Shown: piece after piece, positions 1 to 7,773 of the stretch | How the letters are laid out: every line of letters begins with the position of its first letter | How positions within the stretch are numbered: the first letter of the stretch is position 1 | Assembly: GCF_001642575.1 (NCBI RefSeq) | Contig: NZ_LXNG01000023.1 | Location: forward strand, 62,001-126,000 | DNA from: Xanthomonas floridensis | GTDB lineage: Bacteria; Pseudomonadota; Gammaproteobacteria; Xanthomonadales; Xanthomonadaceae | DNA length: 64,000 nucleotides | Direction of reading: 5' to 3' | Made by a program: the position numbers and the translations under genes | The notes under the pieces: generated by a model | Told to the model about the DNA's origin: nothing | Database searches by the model: none | The model's input: only the letters and a program-made list of their open reading frames with translations

Positions 1-1340
1 AAATTCATTAGCCGGAAGGTCGGGCTGGTTTCGCGGTCGGCGTGCCGCTGCACGAATTCCCACAGCAGCGCGATCGCCTGCTCGTCCGCCGCGCAAGCGC
101 TCAAGGCCGATGCCGCGGTATCGACCAGCTCCGCATCGTCGGGACGCTCGGTCACGGCCTGCAGCAACCACTGCGCCTCCCGCTCAGGGTTGCGCACCAC
201 GTCTTCGCCCTGCGCGTTCAACCATTCCAGCAGTTGATCGGCCGGCACCGGCGCCGCCTCGCCCGTGGCCGCCGGCGCGATTCGGGCACCCCAACGGTCG
301 AGCGCCTGCGTGGCACCCCGGTCCTGCCGCAACTTGGGCAGGTGCGCGCGGGCGAGCGCCAGATGCCGACGTGCCGTCCACACCGCACCCCGTTGCAGGG
401 CCAGATCGATCGCAAGTTCCGCCGCCTCGATCAAAATGCGATGTGCACCCACCTGCGCGTAATGATCGAGCATCAGCTGGACGCGGCTCCCCAGGTCCCA
501 GGTATTACGTTCGGGCGCACGTGTCACCAGCACCGCCACTGCCCGCAACCAGTGCAGGCGATAGCGTGGCGCCACCTCGCGCCAGGGCAGCAAGGCGTCC
601 ATGGCCTCGTCGTCGCGGTTGAGCAGCGCCAGCGCACGCGCTTTCTGCAGACGGCGCGGCTGACTGCAATTGGCCCACTCTGCACCCTCGCGCGCTGCCT
701 CGCGCTCGCGCTGTTCGATCAGTGCCAGCGCCTCGTCTGCGCGCCCCAGCGACAGCAGGATCGAGATCCGCATGTCCGGCACGCCGTCGTAGATCTGGCC
801 ACCGTGGGCCACGATGGTGTGCGACTGCTGGTCCAGATAGCTCAGTGCCGCATCGCCGCGGCCATCGTCGAGCAAGGCATCGGCCTTTTCGCAGCTCAGG
901 CACTGGTAGCACGACCAGCTCGGGTCGATACGGCCCAACGTCTCATCGCAGACCTCGATGCGCTCCTGCACCCAGCCCGGTCCATCGATGTTGGCGTAGC
1001 ACGCCGCAAGATCCTGGGTGACGCAGACCGACTGCGGGCATTCCACTGCGTCGGCACGGTGCGCCCGCTCGAACAGCGCCACCGCATCGCCCAGCGCGCG
1101 TTCGCCTTCGCACAGGTTGCCGACCCGGTTGCGCATTTCCCAATGGCCGACAAACACGTCCAGCCACGGATTGGCCAGCGTCTTGCCCAGCGCACGCGCC
1201 TCAGGCAGCAAGGCTTCGGCACGTTCGATCTGCAGGTCGCAGATATGGTCGGTCAGGCGCGTCAGCAGCTGCGCGTTCTGCGGCTGCCCGGCTTCGCCCA
1301 GGTCGTCCTGCAGTTTTTCCACCCAGTTCCAGATTTCCAT
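1..1340 (-). CDS. TPR-like helical repeat protein, partial (3' end outside window)
   Basis: An open minus-strand frame starts at the ATG at 1340 and runs without a stop past position 1, giving about 446 visible residues. The protein is rich in Ala, Leu, Glu and Arg with regularly spaced helices of the kind seen in TPR-like solenoids, for example around residues 35-90 (stretches such as ALLPEARALGKTLA) and 150-200. A Cys-rich patch (SWSCYQCLSCEKAD) lies near residue 140. I see no catalytic motif. It begins 22 bp after the stop of the Hsp90-like gene on the same strand, so the two are probably co-transcribed. TPR proteins often act as Hsp90 partners, so a co-chaperone or client-adaptor role is a reasonable inference, not a demonstrated one. 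Confidence 0.75.
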   Translation of the reverse strand, partial: MEIWNWVEKLQDDLGEAGQPQNAQLLTRLTDHICDLQIERAEALLPEARALGKTLANPWLDVFVGHWEMRNRVGNLCEGERALGDAVALFERAHRADAVECPQSVCVTQDLAACYANIDGPGWVQERIEVCDETLGRIDPSWSCYQCLSCEKADALLDDGRGDAALSYLDQQSHTIVAHGGQIYDGVPDMRISILLSLGRADEALALIEQREREAAREGAEWANCSQPRRLQKARALALLNRDDEAMDALLPWREVAPRYRLHWLRAVAVLVTRAPERNTWDLGSRVQLMLDHYAQVGAHRILIEAAELAIDLALQRGAVWTARRHLALARAHLPKLRQDRGATQALDRWGARIAPAATGEAAPVPADQLLEWLNAQGEDVVRNPEREAQWLLQAVTERPDDAELVDTAASALSACAADEQAIALLWEFVQRHADRETSPTFRLMN

Positions 1341-1362
1341 CGTACGTCCTTCGGTGCGGCGC

Positions 1363-3231
1363 TCAGCGCGCCAGCAGTTGGCTCACGGCCTCGGCAAGAT
1401 CGCCGAAGGCCTTGTTGAGATCGGACCCGCCCGATTCGGCGCCACCGGGCTGCGGTTGCGCGCGCCCCTGTGCCGCGACGATCACCTTCAATGAGCGCAG
1501 CAAGCGCGCGGCGACCTCGGCTTGCGGGTTGCCATCGCGCTGTGCGGCCAGCAAGGCCTGCAGCGCGGGGTTGTCCAGATTGAGATACAGCCGCTGGGTC
1601 TGACGCGCTTCGATGCGCGCGGTGAACTGCCGCGCCAGCCGCAATGCAGCCGTCGACACCCGCTTGTCGTTTTCGTCCTGTTCCAGCCGGCGCTTGAGCT
1701 CGGCCTCGCGATCAGGCACCACCACCAGCGGCAATTCCGCAGGGCTGAAGCGTGCCGGCACCAGCGCTTCGCCATCGCCCAGGTGCTGTTCCAGCCACGC
1801 CAGTTCATCGGCCGGCAGACGATCCAGATGGAACAACTGACGGTTGCCATGCTCGGTTCCCAACTCAACCAGGCGCACCCCCTTGGCCTGCGCCCACCGG
1901 CGCAGGAACGGCACCACCGCATAGCGGTTGCCATAGGCCACCGGCACGCCCATGGCACGGAACAGCATCTCTTCGAAGCCGCTGTCGCTGTCCAGGATCA
2001 CGTGCACCGCGCCACGCGCCGGCAACTGCTGCGCCGGCAGGTCGCCCTGCGAGGTCGGTACCCGCACATGTTCCAGCAGCAATTCGAACAGGCGCTCGTC
2101 GCACAGTGCCGCGCCCAGCAAGGCCTCGTTATGCCGCAGCAGGATGCGACGCCACGCCTCCGGCTGCTGCCGCGCCACATCCGCCAGCCCCTGCACCAGA
2201 GCCTCGGACAGCGCATGTTGCACCGAGCTGTAGACCGCATCGCGCTGCAGGTCCTCGCGGCTTGCCGTCGGCGTCAGGCGATTGGATTCGATCACCCCGC
2301 CGATGAAACCGGCCCACGGCGGCAGCAATTCGCGCGCGTTGTCATCCAACAGCATGCCGCGCAGAAACACCGACAGATTGCGGTTATCGCTGGTGCCGTA
2401 AGTGGCACCGTCCTGCACCCACAACAGGCCCACCGCATCGCTCCCCTCGTCCGCACGTACCGGCATGCAGCACAAGGGTTCGAAGTTGCGCTCGAAGCGC
2501 GCAGCGAACTCGCGCTGCCGGCGCCAGGCCTGTACCGGATGCAGCGGCACCGCGTCATGGGTGCGCCACGGCGGCGATTCGGGATTGATCGGCTGCGTAT
2601 TGGCGCCAACCCAGATCGGCTCGCGCAACAAGGCGCAATAGCGCGCCAGGATCTCGTGCAGGCGCCCGTCCTGCGCCAATGCCAGGTATTGGTCGTGCAG
2701 CTCCAGCACCACCTCGGTGCCCACCTGCGCACGTGCCGGTATCGGGCTCACCGTGTAGTGCTCGGCATTGCTGGAGATGTAGCAATGGCCCAGGGTCGGC
2801 GTCTGGTAGGACGTGGTACGCACGGTGACACGGCGTGCCAGCACGAAGGCCGACAGGAAGCCCAGCCCGAACATGCCGATCAGCCCGCTGTCTTCGTGCC
2901 CACCCTGGCGCAGCCCGCGGGTATAGCCCACGCCCACGGTGGCCAGGTAATCATGGATTTCCTGCTGGGTGAGCCCGGCGCCGGTATCGACGATGCGCAC
3001 GACCCCTTGTGCCGGATCGGCCTGCACGTGGATGCGCGATTCCCCCTGCCACTGCGGCTGTTCCAGGCGGCGCCGCAGGATCGAGTCGTGCGCGTTCTGC
3101 ACCAGCTCGCGCAATGCGACCACCGGCGTGGAATACAGATGCTTGCTCAGGACGGACATCAATCCATTGAGGTCGACGCCTGCGCGGCGGATCTGTGAGG
3201 CGTCCGTCGCCTCGGAGATAGGATCTTGCAT
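1363..3231 (-). CDS. Hsp90-family (HtpG-like) ATPase
   Basis: A 622-residue protein, close to the length of HtpG (about 620-630). The N-terminal GHKL ATPase signature is complete: ALRELVQNAHDSI holds the catalytic Glu and Mg-binding Asn, followed by IVDTGAG and GMFGLGFLSAF (nucleotide-binding Gly boxes), all within the first 140 residues. The middle and C-terminal parts are much less like classical HtpG, so this looks like the divergent 'HSP90 family protein' group rather than the housekeeping chaperone. I chose the ATG at 3231, which has AAGGAAA upstream; an in-frame ATG at 3264 also has a GAGG. It sits between hrpX and a TPR-like gene, all on the minus strand, and is probably operonic with the TPR gene. 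Client and function are unknown. Confidence 0.88.
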   Translation of the reverse strand: MQDPISEATDASQIRRAGVDLNGLMSVLSKHLYSTPVVALRELVQNAHDSILRRRLEQPQWQGESRIHVQADPAQGVVRIVDTGAGLTQQEIHDYLATVGVGYTRGLRQGGHEDSGLIGMFGLGFLSAFVLARRVTVRTTSYQTPTLGHCYISSNAEHYTVSPIPARAQVGTEVVLELHDQYLALAQDGRLHEILARYCALLREPIWVGANTQPINPESPPWRTHDAVPLHPVQAWRRQREFAARFERNFEPLCCMPVRADEGSDAVGLLWVQDGATYGTSDNRNLSVFLRGMLLDDNARELLPPWAGFIGGVIESNRLTPTASREDLQRDAVYSSVQHALSEALVQGLADVARQQPEAWRRILLRHNEALLGAALCDERLFELLLEHVRVPTSQGDLPAQQLPARGAVHVILDSDSGFEEMLFRAMGVPVAYGNRYAVVPFLRRWAQAKGVRLVELGTEHGNRQLFHLDRLPADELAWLEQHLGDGEALVPARFSPAELPLVVVPDREAELKRRLEQDENDKRVSTAALRLARQFTARIEARQTQRLYLNLDNPALQALLAAQRDGNPQAEVAARLLRSLKVIVAAQGRAQPQPGGAESGGSDLNKAFGDLAEAVSQLLAR

Positions 3232-3586
3232 GATCGTCGTCGTTTCCTTGGCGGCCACGCCCATCCTCGGACGCGCCTCCTGAGTGGCAGTGCGAGCCGG
3301 CAAGGATAGCCGCAAGCCATCTTGCACGCACGTCTCACTTGGGCTCCTGCCCTACGTTGCGTGCCGACGACGGCGCCTGCATCAGAGCAGCGAAAAAAAC
3401 TACTGCGCGGCCGCCAGGCAGGCGTGGCCGGTGTCCGGAATCGGCATGTACCACGGCGTACACCCCGGTTCCTCCGCGCCGTCCGCACCCGCCTGACGAC
3501 CGCCCGCTACGCTTGGTTAGCCGCTCTTATTGCAGGAAATGCCGCGCACCACGGCCAGGCGCTGCCGCCCGGCCGTGCGCGGCCGA
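3232..3586. other. Spacer between hrpX and the Hsp90-like gene
   Basis: This 355-bp spacer has no convincing coding frame. Near the hrpX end it holds the imperfect hairpin described at 3542-3582. The rest is GC-rich and presumably carries the promoter of the Hsp90-like/TPR pair; no clear -10/-35 box could be picked out by eye. Confidence 0.5.
3542..3582 (-). terminator. hrpX: Possible hrpX terminator hairpin
   Basis: About 5-45 bp past the hrpX stop there is a GC-rich inverted repeat: arm 3542-3556 against arm 3571-3582, matching over 12 bases with a 3-nt bulge. On the minus strand the following run is poor in T, so it may be an attenuator or need Rho. Confidence 0.4.
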
Positions 3587-5017
3587 CTACCGTTGCAGGG
3601 TTTCCATCGGCGCCTCATTGAAATGCTGGCGATACCCCTTGGCGAGCGCTGAACGACTGCCAACGCCCCAGCGGCTGGCCGCCTGCAGCACACTGCCGCA
3701 ACCGCCCTCGGCCAGCAGTTCGTCGCGGATGCTCTGCATGCGGTAACGCCGCAACACCTGGGTCGGCGACAGCCCGGTGGCCGACTTGAATGCCTGCTGC
3801 AGTGCACGCCCGGTCACCCCGATCTGCGCGGCCACTTCATTGATCGACAGATCCGAGCGATGCGCATTGGTGATCATGTAGCTATAGGCACGGCGGTACT
3901 TGGCCGGCAGGCGCGCGGAGATATCGTCGCTGACATGCGCCGGCGTGCCGCTCTCCAGCAAGCGCGGCGCCTGCACTTCGCTGCGCAGGCATTGCACCGC
4001 ACCCAGCGCGTAGCGGTTGTACAGCAGCAAGGCCTGTTCGGTACGTCCCAGCGCCTGGCTGATCTTGGCCTGGCAATACTCGAACTCCAGATTCCAGCGC
4101 GGTGCGTGGTGACGGCCGGCACCGGCCAGGGCACGCTCGGCCAGGTCGGCACGACCCACCGCCAGGGCGGCCAGTGCCAGTTCCACCTGCGCATCCTGCC
4201 GCGCGCACGGTGGGCAACCGTTGGCTGCCGCCGGCAGGGCATCGATCTGTGCGTCGAAACCAAAGGTGTCGCCGCCGGCAATCCGCAGCAGGTTGCGGAC
4301 ATGCCGCATCCGCTGCGCAAGCACCGGCATGCTTTCGGCCAGATCGGCGATGCAGGCGCGCAGCTCGCTCGGTTCGAACGCATGGGCGGCGTCTTCCTGG
4401 CGCAGCGTGGCCTGCCAGAACACGTGGTCGCTCATGCGGTCAGCGCGGCGGATACGCAACTGCGCGATCATGTCCAGGCGTAGCGCCGTGGCGATCCGCA
4501 GCCAGTCGGATGCACCGCTTTCCAGCTCCGACAGCACTTCGTGGGCACGCTCGAGCGTTTGCAGGGCCAAGGTGCTCTGCCCGAGGTGGAAATGGGTCAA
4601 GGCCTTGCCGAGCAAGCCTTCGCCACCCAGGCAGGCCGGCGTGTCGCGGTCCATCGCAAGCTGCGCAAAGCAGTTCAACGCGGCGCTCAGCCTGCGCTGG
4701 CTCAGCATCAGCCAGGCAGTATTGCGGCACGACAGCAGGCGTAGCTGGCGCTGATGCCCGCGCATCGCCTTCAAGGCATGCCGGTAGGCGTCTTCAGCTT
4801 CTTCTTGATATTCGAGTATCAACAACGCATCGCCACTGGCACCGAGCAGGCTGACTTCATCGTCAGTCCCTTCGGGCGTTCCCTGGCCGTCACGGCGTTG
4901 TTGAAGATGTTGCAGACCTTGCGGCCAGGCACCAACCAGCATCCTGCTTGTATAGGTAGGAAGACGATCTGCATAGGACAACGCGGAGATCGCTGCGAAG
5001 TAGGTGGAAAGGATCAT
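3587..5017 (-). CDS. hrpX: HrpX, AraC-family activator of the Hrp type III secretion regulon
   Basis: A 476-residue protein when the ATG at 5017 is used, which matches the known HrpX length; GAGAG lies about 8 nt upstream. The first ~370 residues are a helical TPR-like region. The C-terminal ~100 residues are an AraC/XylS DNA-binding domain with two helix-turn-helix units, the first around LSINEVAAQIGVTGRALQQA and the second around GSVLQAASRWGVGSRSALAK. In Xanthomonas HrpX binds plant-inducible-promoter (PIP) boxes and switches on hrp/hrc genes and many effector genes; its own expression is raised by HrpG, whose gene is divergent next door. The spacer upstream carries an 18-bp palindrome at 5214-5231. 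Recognition rests on length, domain order and linkage to hrpG. Confidence 0.95.
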   Translation of the reverse strand: MILSTYFAAISALSYADRLPTYTSRMLVGAWPQGLQHLQQRRDGQGTPEGTDDEVSLLGASGDALLILEYQEEAEDAYRHALKAMRGHQRQLRLLSCRNTAWLMLSQRRLSAALNCFAQLAMDRDTPACLGGEGLLGKALTHFHLGQSTLALQTLERAHEVLSELESGASDWLRIATALRLDMIAQLRIRRADRMSDHVFWQATLRQEDAAHAFEPSELRACIADLAESMPVLAQRMRHVRNLLRIAGGDTFGFDAQIDALPAAANGCPPCARQDAQVELALAALAVGRADLAERALAGAGRHHAPRWNLEFEYCQAKISQALGRTEQALLLYNRYALGAVQCLRSEVQAPRLLESGTPAHVSDDISARLPAKYRRAYSYMITNAHRSDLSINEVAAQIGVTGRALQQAFKSATGLSPTQVLRRYRMQSIRDELLAEGGCGSVLQAASRWGVGSRSALAKGYRQHFNEAPMETLQR

Positions 5018-5213
5018 GCCGGGCTCTCTCATAGGGGGATGAGCAAAAGACAACAACGCGCCGGTCTCGCTGGCGCAAACGATTGTATGCAGGGGATCCA
5101 ATGGAATTTCTCACCCGAGAGCACCGCAAAAATCAAAAAATCTCACTCTGTCTTCCTGCACGTCGGCCGTGCGTTCTTGCATATGCCGAAGTCTTTCGCG
5201 AGCGAGGAACATA

Positions 5214-5231
5214 ATGTCCAGCGCTGGACAT
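5214..5231. promoter_or_regulatory. 18-bp perfect palindrome in hrpX upstream region
   Basis: The half-site ATGTCCAGC is followed directly by its exact reverse complement. It lies about 197 bp upstream of the hrpX start codon. A perfect two-fold symmetric site of this size is typical of an operator for a dimeric regulator, but the binding protein is not known to me. Confidence 0.55.
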
Positions 5232-5640
5232 CACTCATCATTCGAGTGGGTATTGAATAAGCGCGATGACTGCGCGCTGCGCGGTGTTCCGGCAACGTCT
5301 GCCAACGCGCCGCTTCGAGGCGGATATCCCTGCGTTGCCGATCGCCAAGCGTCTTGCATGCGGCGCCAGATACGGGGCGGGGCGCCCGCGCCGCGGGCGA
5401 TGGGCTGGGACCGTGCGGCTGGCCATCCACCGCATGCAGCTATTCCATACAGGCGGCGGGACCATCCGAATCGCAATACCTTGGTCTAGACCTCTGCAGA
5501 CCAATTTGGGCCCCCTTTGCCCGGATCTGCGAACAGGCTTGAGATCCAAACAACGCCGCGATAGCCGCTTGTACCGCTACTTTGTTCAGCCCATGCCCTA
5601 ACCGTAAGAGCAGCTGCACGCGTAGATGAGCGCAGGTTAA

Positions 5641-5865
5641 AGCGCGCCTACCCAAACCCGAAGAAAAGTGCGCAGCAGTGAAACTTTTTGCCTTTGGAAT
5701 GGTACATACCATTCGTCTGACCTCGGTCGGACGCCCCCCCCCTGGCAGCCCGGATGGTCTGGCGATGCACCTCTCTATACATGTGGGTTTCACCTTGGCG
5801 CCTGCGGTCCGTCGCCGGCATCCCACGCACGACTGGTACGTGTGCCGTCATGGGAAGGCCGGCTG
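5641..5865 (+). promoter_or_regulatory. hrpG: hrpG leader with repeated GGA motifs (possible RsmA target)
   Basis: Upstream of the hrpG ATG there are GGA triplets at 5696, 5729, 5752 and 5853, the last inside the ribosome-binding site GGGAAGG. Published work on Xanthomonas reports that the RNA-binding protein RsmA/CsrA binds and stabilises the hrpG 5' leader, and CsrA family proteins recognise GGA. The transcription start cannot be read from sequence, so the leader boundary given here is approximate. Confidence 0.5.
5697..5714. promoter_or_regulatory. 18-bp inverted repeat upstream of hrpG
   Basis: GAATGGTA and its exact complement TACCATTC are separated by CA, giving eight perfect pairs. 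It lies about 152 bp upstream of the hrpG start. It could be a protein operator if upstream of the transcription start, or an mRNA hairpin if within the leader. One GGA motif (5696-5698) overlaps its left edge. Confidence 0.55.
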
Positions 5866-6654
5866 ATGCACGGCAATCCTCCGCTCGGCACGCAAGGATC
5901 GGCGTTCCTGTTGACGCAGGACGCGCGTCTGGCCTCGCAGGTCAATGCGAGCCTTGCCCCGCTGGGTCCACAGTTTGCGGTGTTCTCCGACGAGCTTGAG
6001 CTGCTGCGCTCCTTGCGGCATTCGCCTTGCGAGCTGCTGATCTTTGATGCGACCTGTGTCACTTCGGACGACAGCTCGGTGCTCGCCTGGCAGCGCTGCC
6101 ATAGCGGCCAGCCCACCCCGTTGATCGTGCTGGGACGCTTCGACAGTCCCGACGATATCCTGGCCTGGTATCGTGCCGGCGCTCAGGAAGTGTTAGCGCT
6201 CCCATTCAACTCGCATGAGCTGCAGGTTCGCTCGGCGCTGGCGATCTCGCCGGTGGCCCACACCTGCCAGGAATCGCAACATCTCAGTGTCGGCCCGTAT
6301 CACCTGATCCGCGAAGAGAACACCGTCTATCTGCACGGCAAGCCGATTGTGCTGACGGCACGCGAGTTTTCGATTGCCTGGCTGCTGTTCTCCAGCCCCG
6401 GCGTCTGTTTCCGTCGCTGCCAGTTGGCCAAAGCCGTCTGGGGCAGCCATACCGAGTTCACCGATCGCACGATGGAGCAGCACATCTACAAGCTGCGCAA
6501 GAAACTGCAGCTGTGCAACCACAGCGGGGTCGTCCGCATCAGGACCGTGTACTCGCACGGCTACAAGCTGGAACTCGCCTCGCAGGACAGGGATCCACTG
6601 ATACCAGACAAGAGCAGCAGCCCAAGCACCGCCCATCATGCGGCTGCCTGCTAA
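5866..6654 (+). CDS. hrpG: HrpG, OmpR-type response regulator controlling hrpX
   Basis: The ATG at 5866 has GGGAAGG about 8 nt upstream and gives 262 residues, the known size of HrpG. Residues 12-125 form a receiver domain and 140-235 an OmpR-type winged helix, with the recognition part around RTMEQHIYKLRKKLQL. The receiver is atypical: Asp61 (LLIFDATC) fits the phospho-acceptor place, but the usual Lys before the conserved Pro is Leu112 (ALPF), so classical phosphorylation switching may be altered. HrpG is the top activator of the hrp cascade and acts through hrpX. No sensor kinase gene is adjacent; the kinase HpaS reported for HrpG in X. campestris would be encoded elsewhere. Confidence 0.95.
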   Translation: MHGNPPLGTQGSAFLLTQDARLASQVNASLAPLGPQFAVFSDELELLRSLRHSPCELLIFDATCVTSDDSSVLAWQRCHSGQPTPLIVLGRFDSPDDILAWYRAGAQEVLALPFNSHELQVRSALAISPVAHTCQESQHLSVGPYHLIREENTVYLHGKPIVLTAREFSIAWLLFSSPGVCFRRCQLAKAVWGSHTEFTDRTMEQHIYKLRKKLQLCNHSGVVRIRTVYSHGYKLELASQDRDPLIPDKSSSPSTAHHAAAC

Positions 6655-7154
6655 CGACGCTTTCGCACGTTGGGCGCTGGCCACGCGTTACATCGCCTGC
6701 CTGCCGTAATGCCGTGAGCTTCGCCCAGTGGCGATGTAGCAGCCTGATTGGGTGTTTCGGCGTCACCGCGCCAGCAGAGCCGTTCGCTCAATCGAAGTTG
6801 CAGGCCATCCGAGCGCCAGGCGCCTTGGTCCAGCGCGGCATACGATTGAAGCGAACAGCGACAAACTTGCATCCGGCCTTGCTAACGGCCAGGTCAAGGA
6901 TCAATCCAACGTCGGCGCAACGCATCGGCACTACGTCGCTGCAGCACAGGTGTGCCGTGCCTGAAGATGGCGTTATGTTCGCCGCACTCGTGCAGCCAGC
7001 TGCAATGCAGGAAGCTGCGGCACGCTATCGATGGTGGGAGCGGCCATGCCATGGCATTCGCATCTCGCGCTCTGCCGCCAGCGATCGCATAAACGACAAT
7101 GGCGCAGGGAAGCCCTGCGCCATTGCTTGGATCGAACCTGATGCGTAACGCGGA
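6655..7154. other. Spacer between hrpG and DUF805 gene (convergent)
   Basis: This 500-bp convergent spacer shows no credible gene on either strand. The only clear element is the terminator hairpin at 7098-7126. Confidence 0.65.
7098..7126 (-). terminator. Terminator of the DUF805 gene
   Basis: Arms 7098-7110 and 7114-7126 are perfectly complementary over 13 bp with a 3-nt loop. Read on the minus strand it starts 28 bp past the DUF805 stop codon and is followed by a weakly T-rich run. Confidence 0.7.
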
Positions 7155-7538
7155 TTACTTCGGGCTCTCGCCATACTGGTTCGGGCCGGGGGTGCCTTCC
7201 AGGCACATGAAAACCAGTACGATAAACCCACCGATGTAGGGCACGAAGCTGATCAGATAGAACCAGCCGGACTTGTTCTGGTCGTGCAGGCGGCGAACGG
7301 TCACGGCAATGCTTGGCACGATCAGTGCCAGCACGGCGATACCGATCACGGCTCCCACCAACCATGCCAGCGGACCGGGACCGCTATCGTTGCCCATCAC
7401 CGCTGCTGCGATGGCAAACAGGGTGACCAACACGGCCAGGATGATCACCTGCAACAGCATGAACATCCAATATTCCTTGCGACGCGAGCGACCTTGAAAG
7501 TCGGCATAGCGCTTGAGCGGCAACAACATCCATTCCAT
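7155..7538 (-). CDS. DUF805 inner-membrane protein
   Basis: A 127-residue protein starting at the ATG at 7538, which has GGAG about 9 nt upstream. It opens with the family-typical segment (ADFQGRSRRKEYWMFMLLQ), followed by transmembrane helices near residues 26-45, 60-80 and 98-115, and the conserved VRRLHDQNKSGWFYL motif between the second and third. DUF805 proteins are small inner-membrane proteins of unknown biochemical role found in many bacteria. The gene stands alone with its own terminator, so there is no operon context to suggest a function. Confidence 0.88.
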   Translation of the reverse strand: MEWMLLPLKRYADFQGRSRRKEYWMFMLLQVIILAVLVTLFAIAAAVMGNDSGPGPLAWLVGAVIGIAVLALIVPSIAVTVRRLHDQNKSGWFYLISFVPYIGGFIVLVFMCLEGTPGPNQYGESPK

Positions 7539-7773
7539 CGTGGTTCTCCAGTTCGAGCAGTCAGCGGTCTTTGTGATCCGGTGCACAGTGCAACGGGCCG
7601 CGCATGGTGCCATAGCCGCTGTCTGGTGAAAACGGTTTCTTCATACCCAAAACGCAGCTACGAGCGGCCAGCCGACAGACGGTCACAGGCACCGATCAGG
7701 TCGCGCCAGCTACGCTGGGCGCGATCTGTCAGGCGGAACGATGTGGCTCAACCTGCCCATCGGCAGCGTTCAC

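Larger units (their letters stand above)
5018..5865. other. hrpX-hrpG divergent regulatory spacer
   Basis: This 848-bp spacer between the two virulence regulators holds no supported gene. It contains both promoters, an 18-bp palindrome at 5214-5231 nearer hrpX, and the hrpG leader with another 18-bp palindrome at 5697-5714. A 37-codon frame starting at 5101 was judged a chance reading frame. The length suggests long untranslated leaders on one or both mRNAs. Confidence 0.75.

Noticed and set aside
5101-5214. 37-codon plus-strand frame in the hrpX-hrpG spacer
   Set aside because: No convincing ribosome-binding site, no family resemblance, and it overlaps the hrpX promoter region; likely chance.
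5195-5219. PIP box (TTCGC-N15-TTCGC) upstream of hrpX
   Set aside because: One TTCGC is present at 5195 but the second half at the required spacing is missing.
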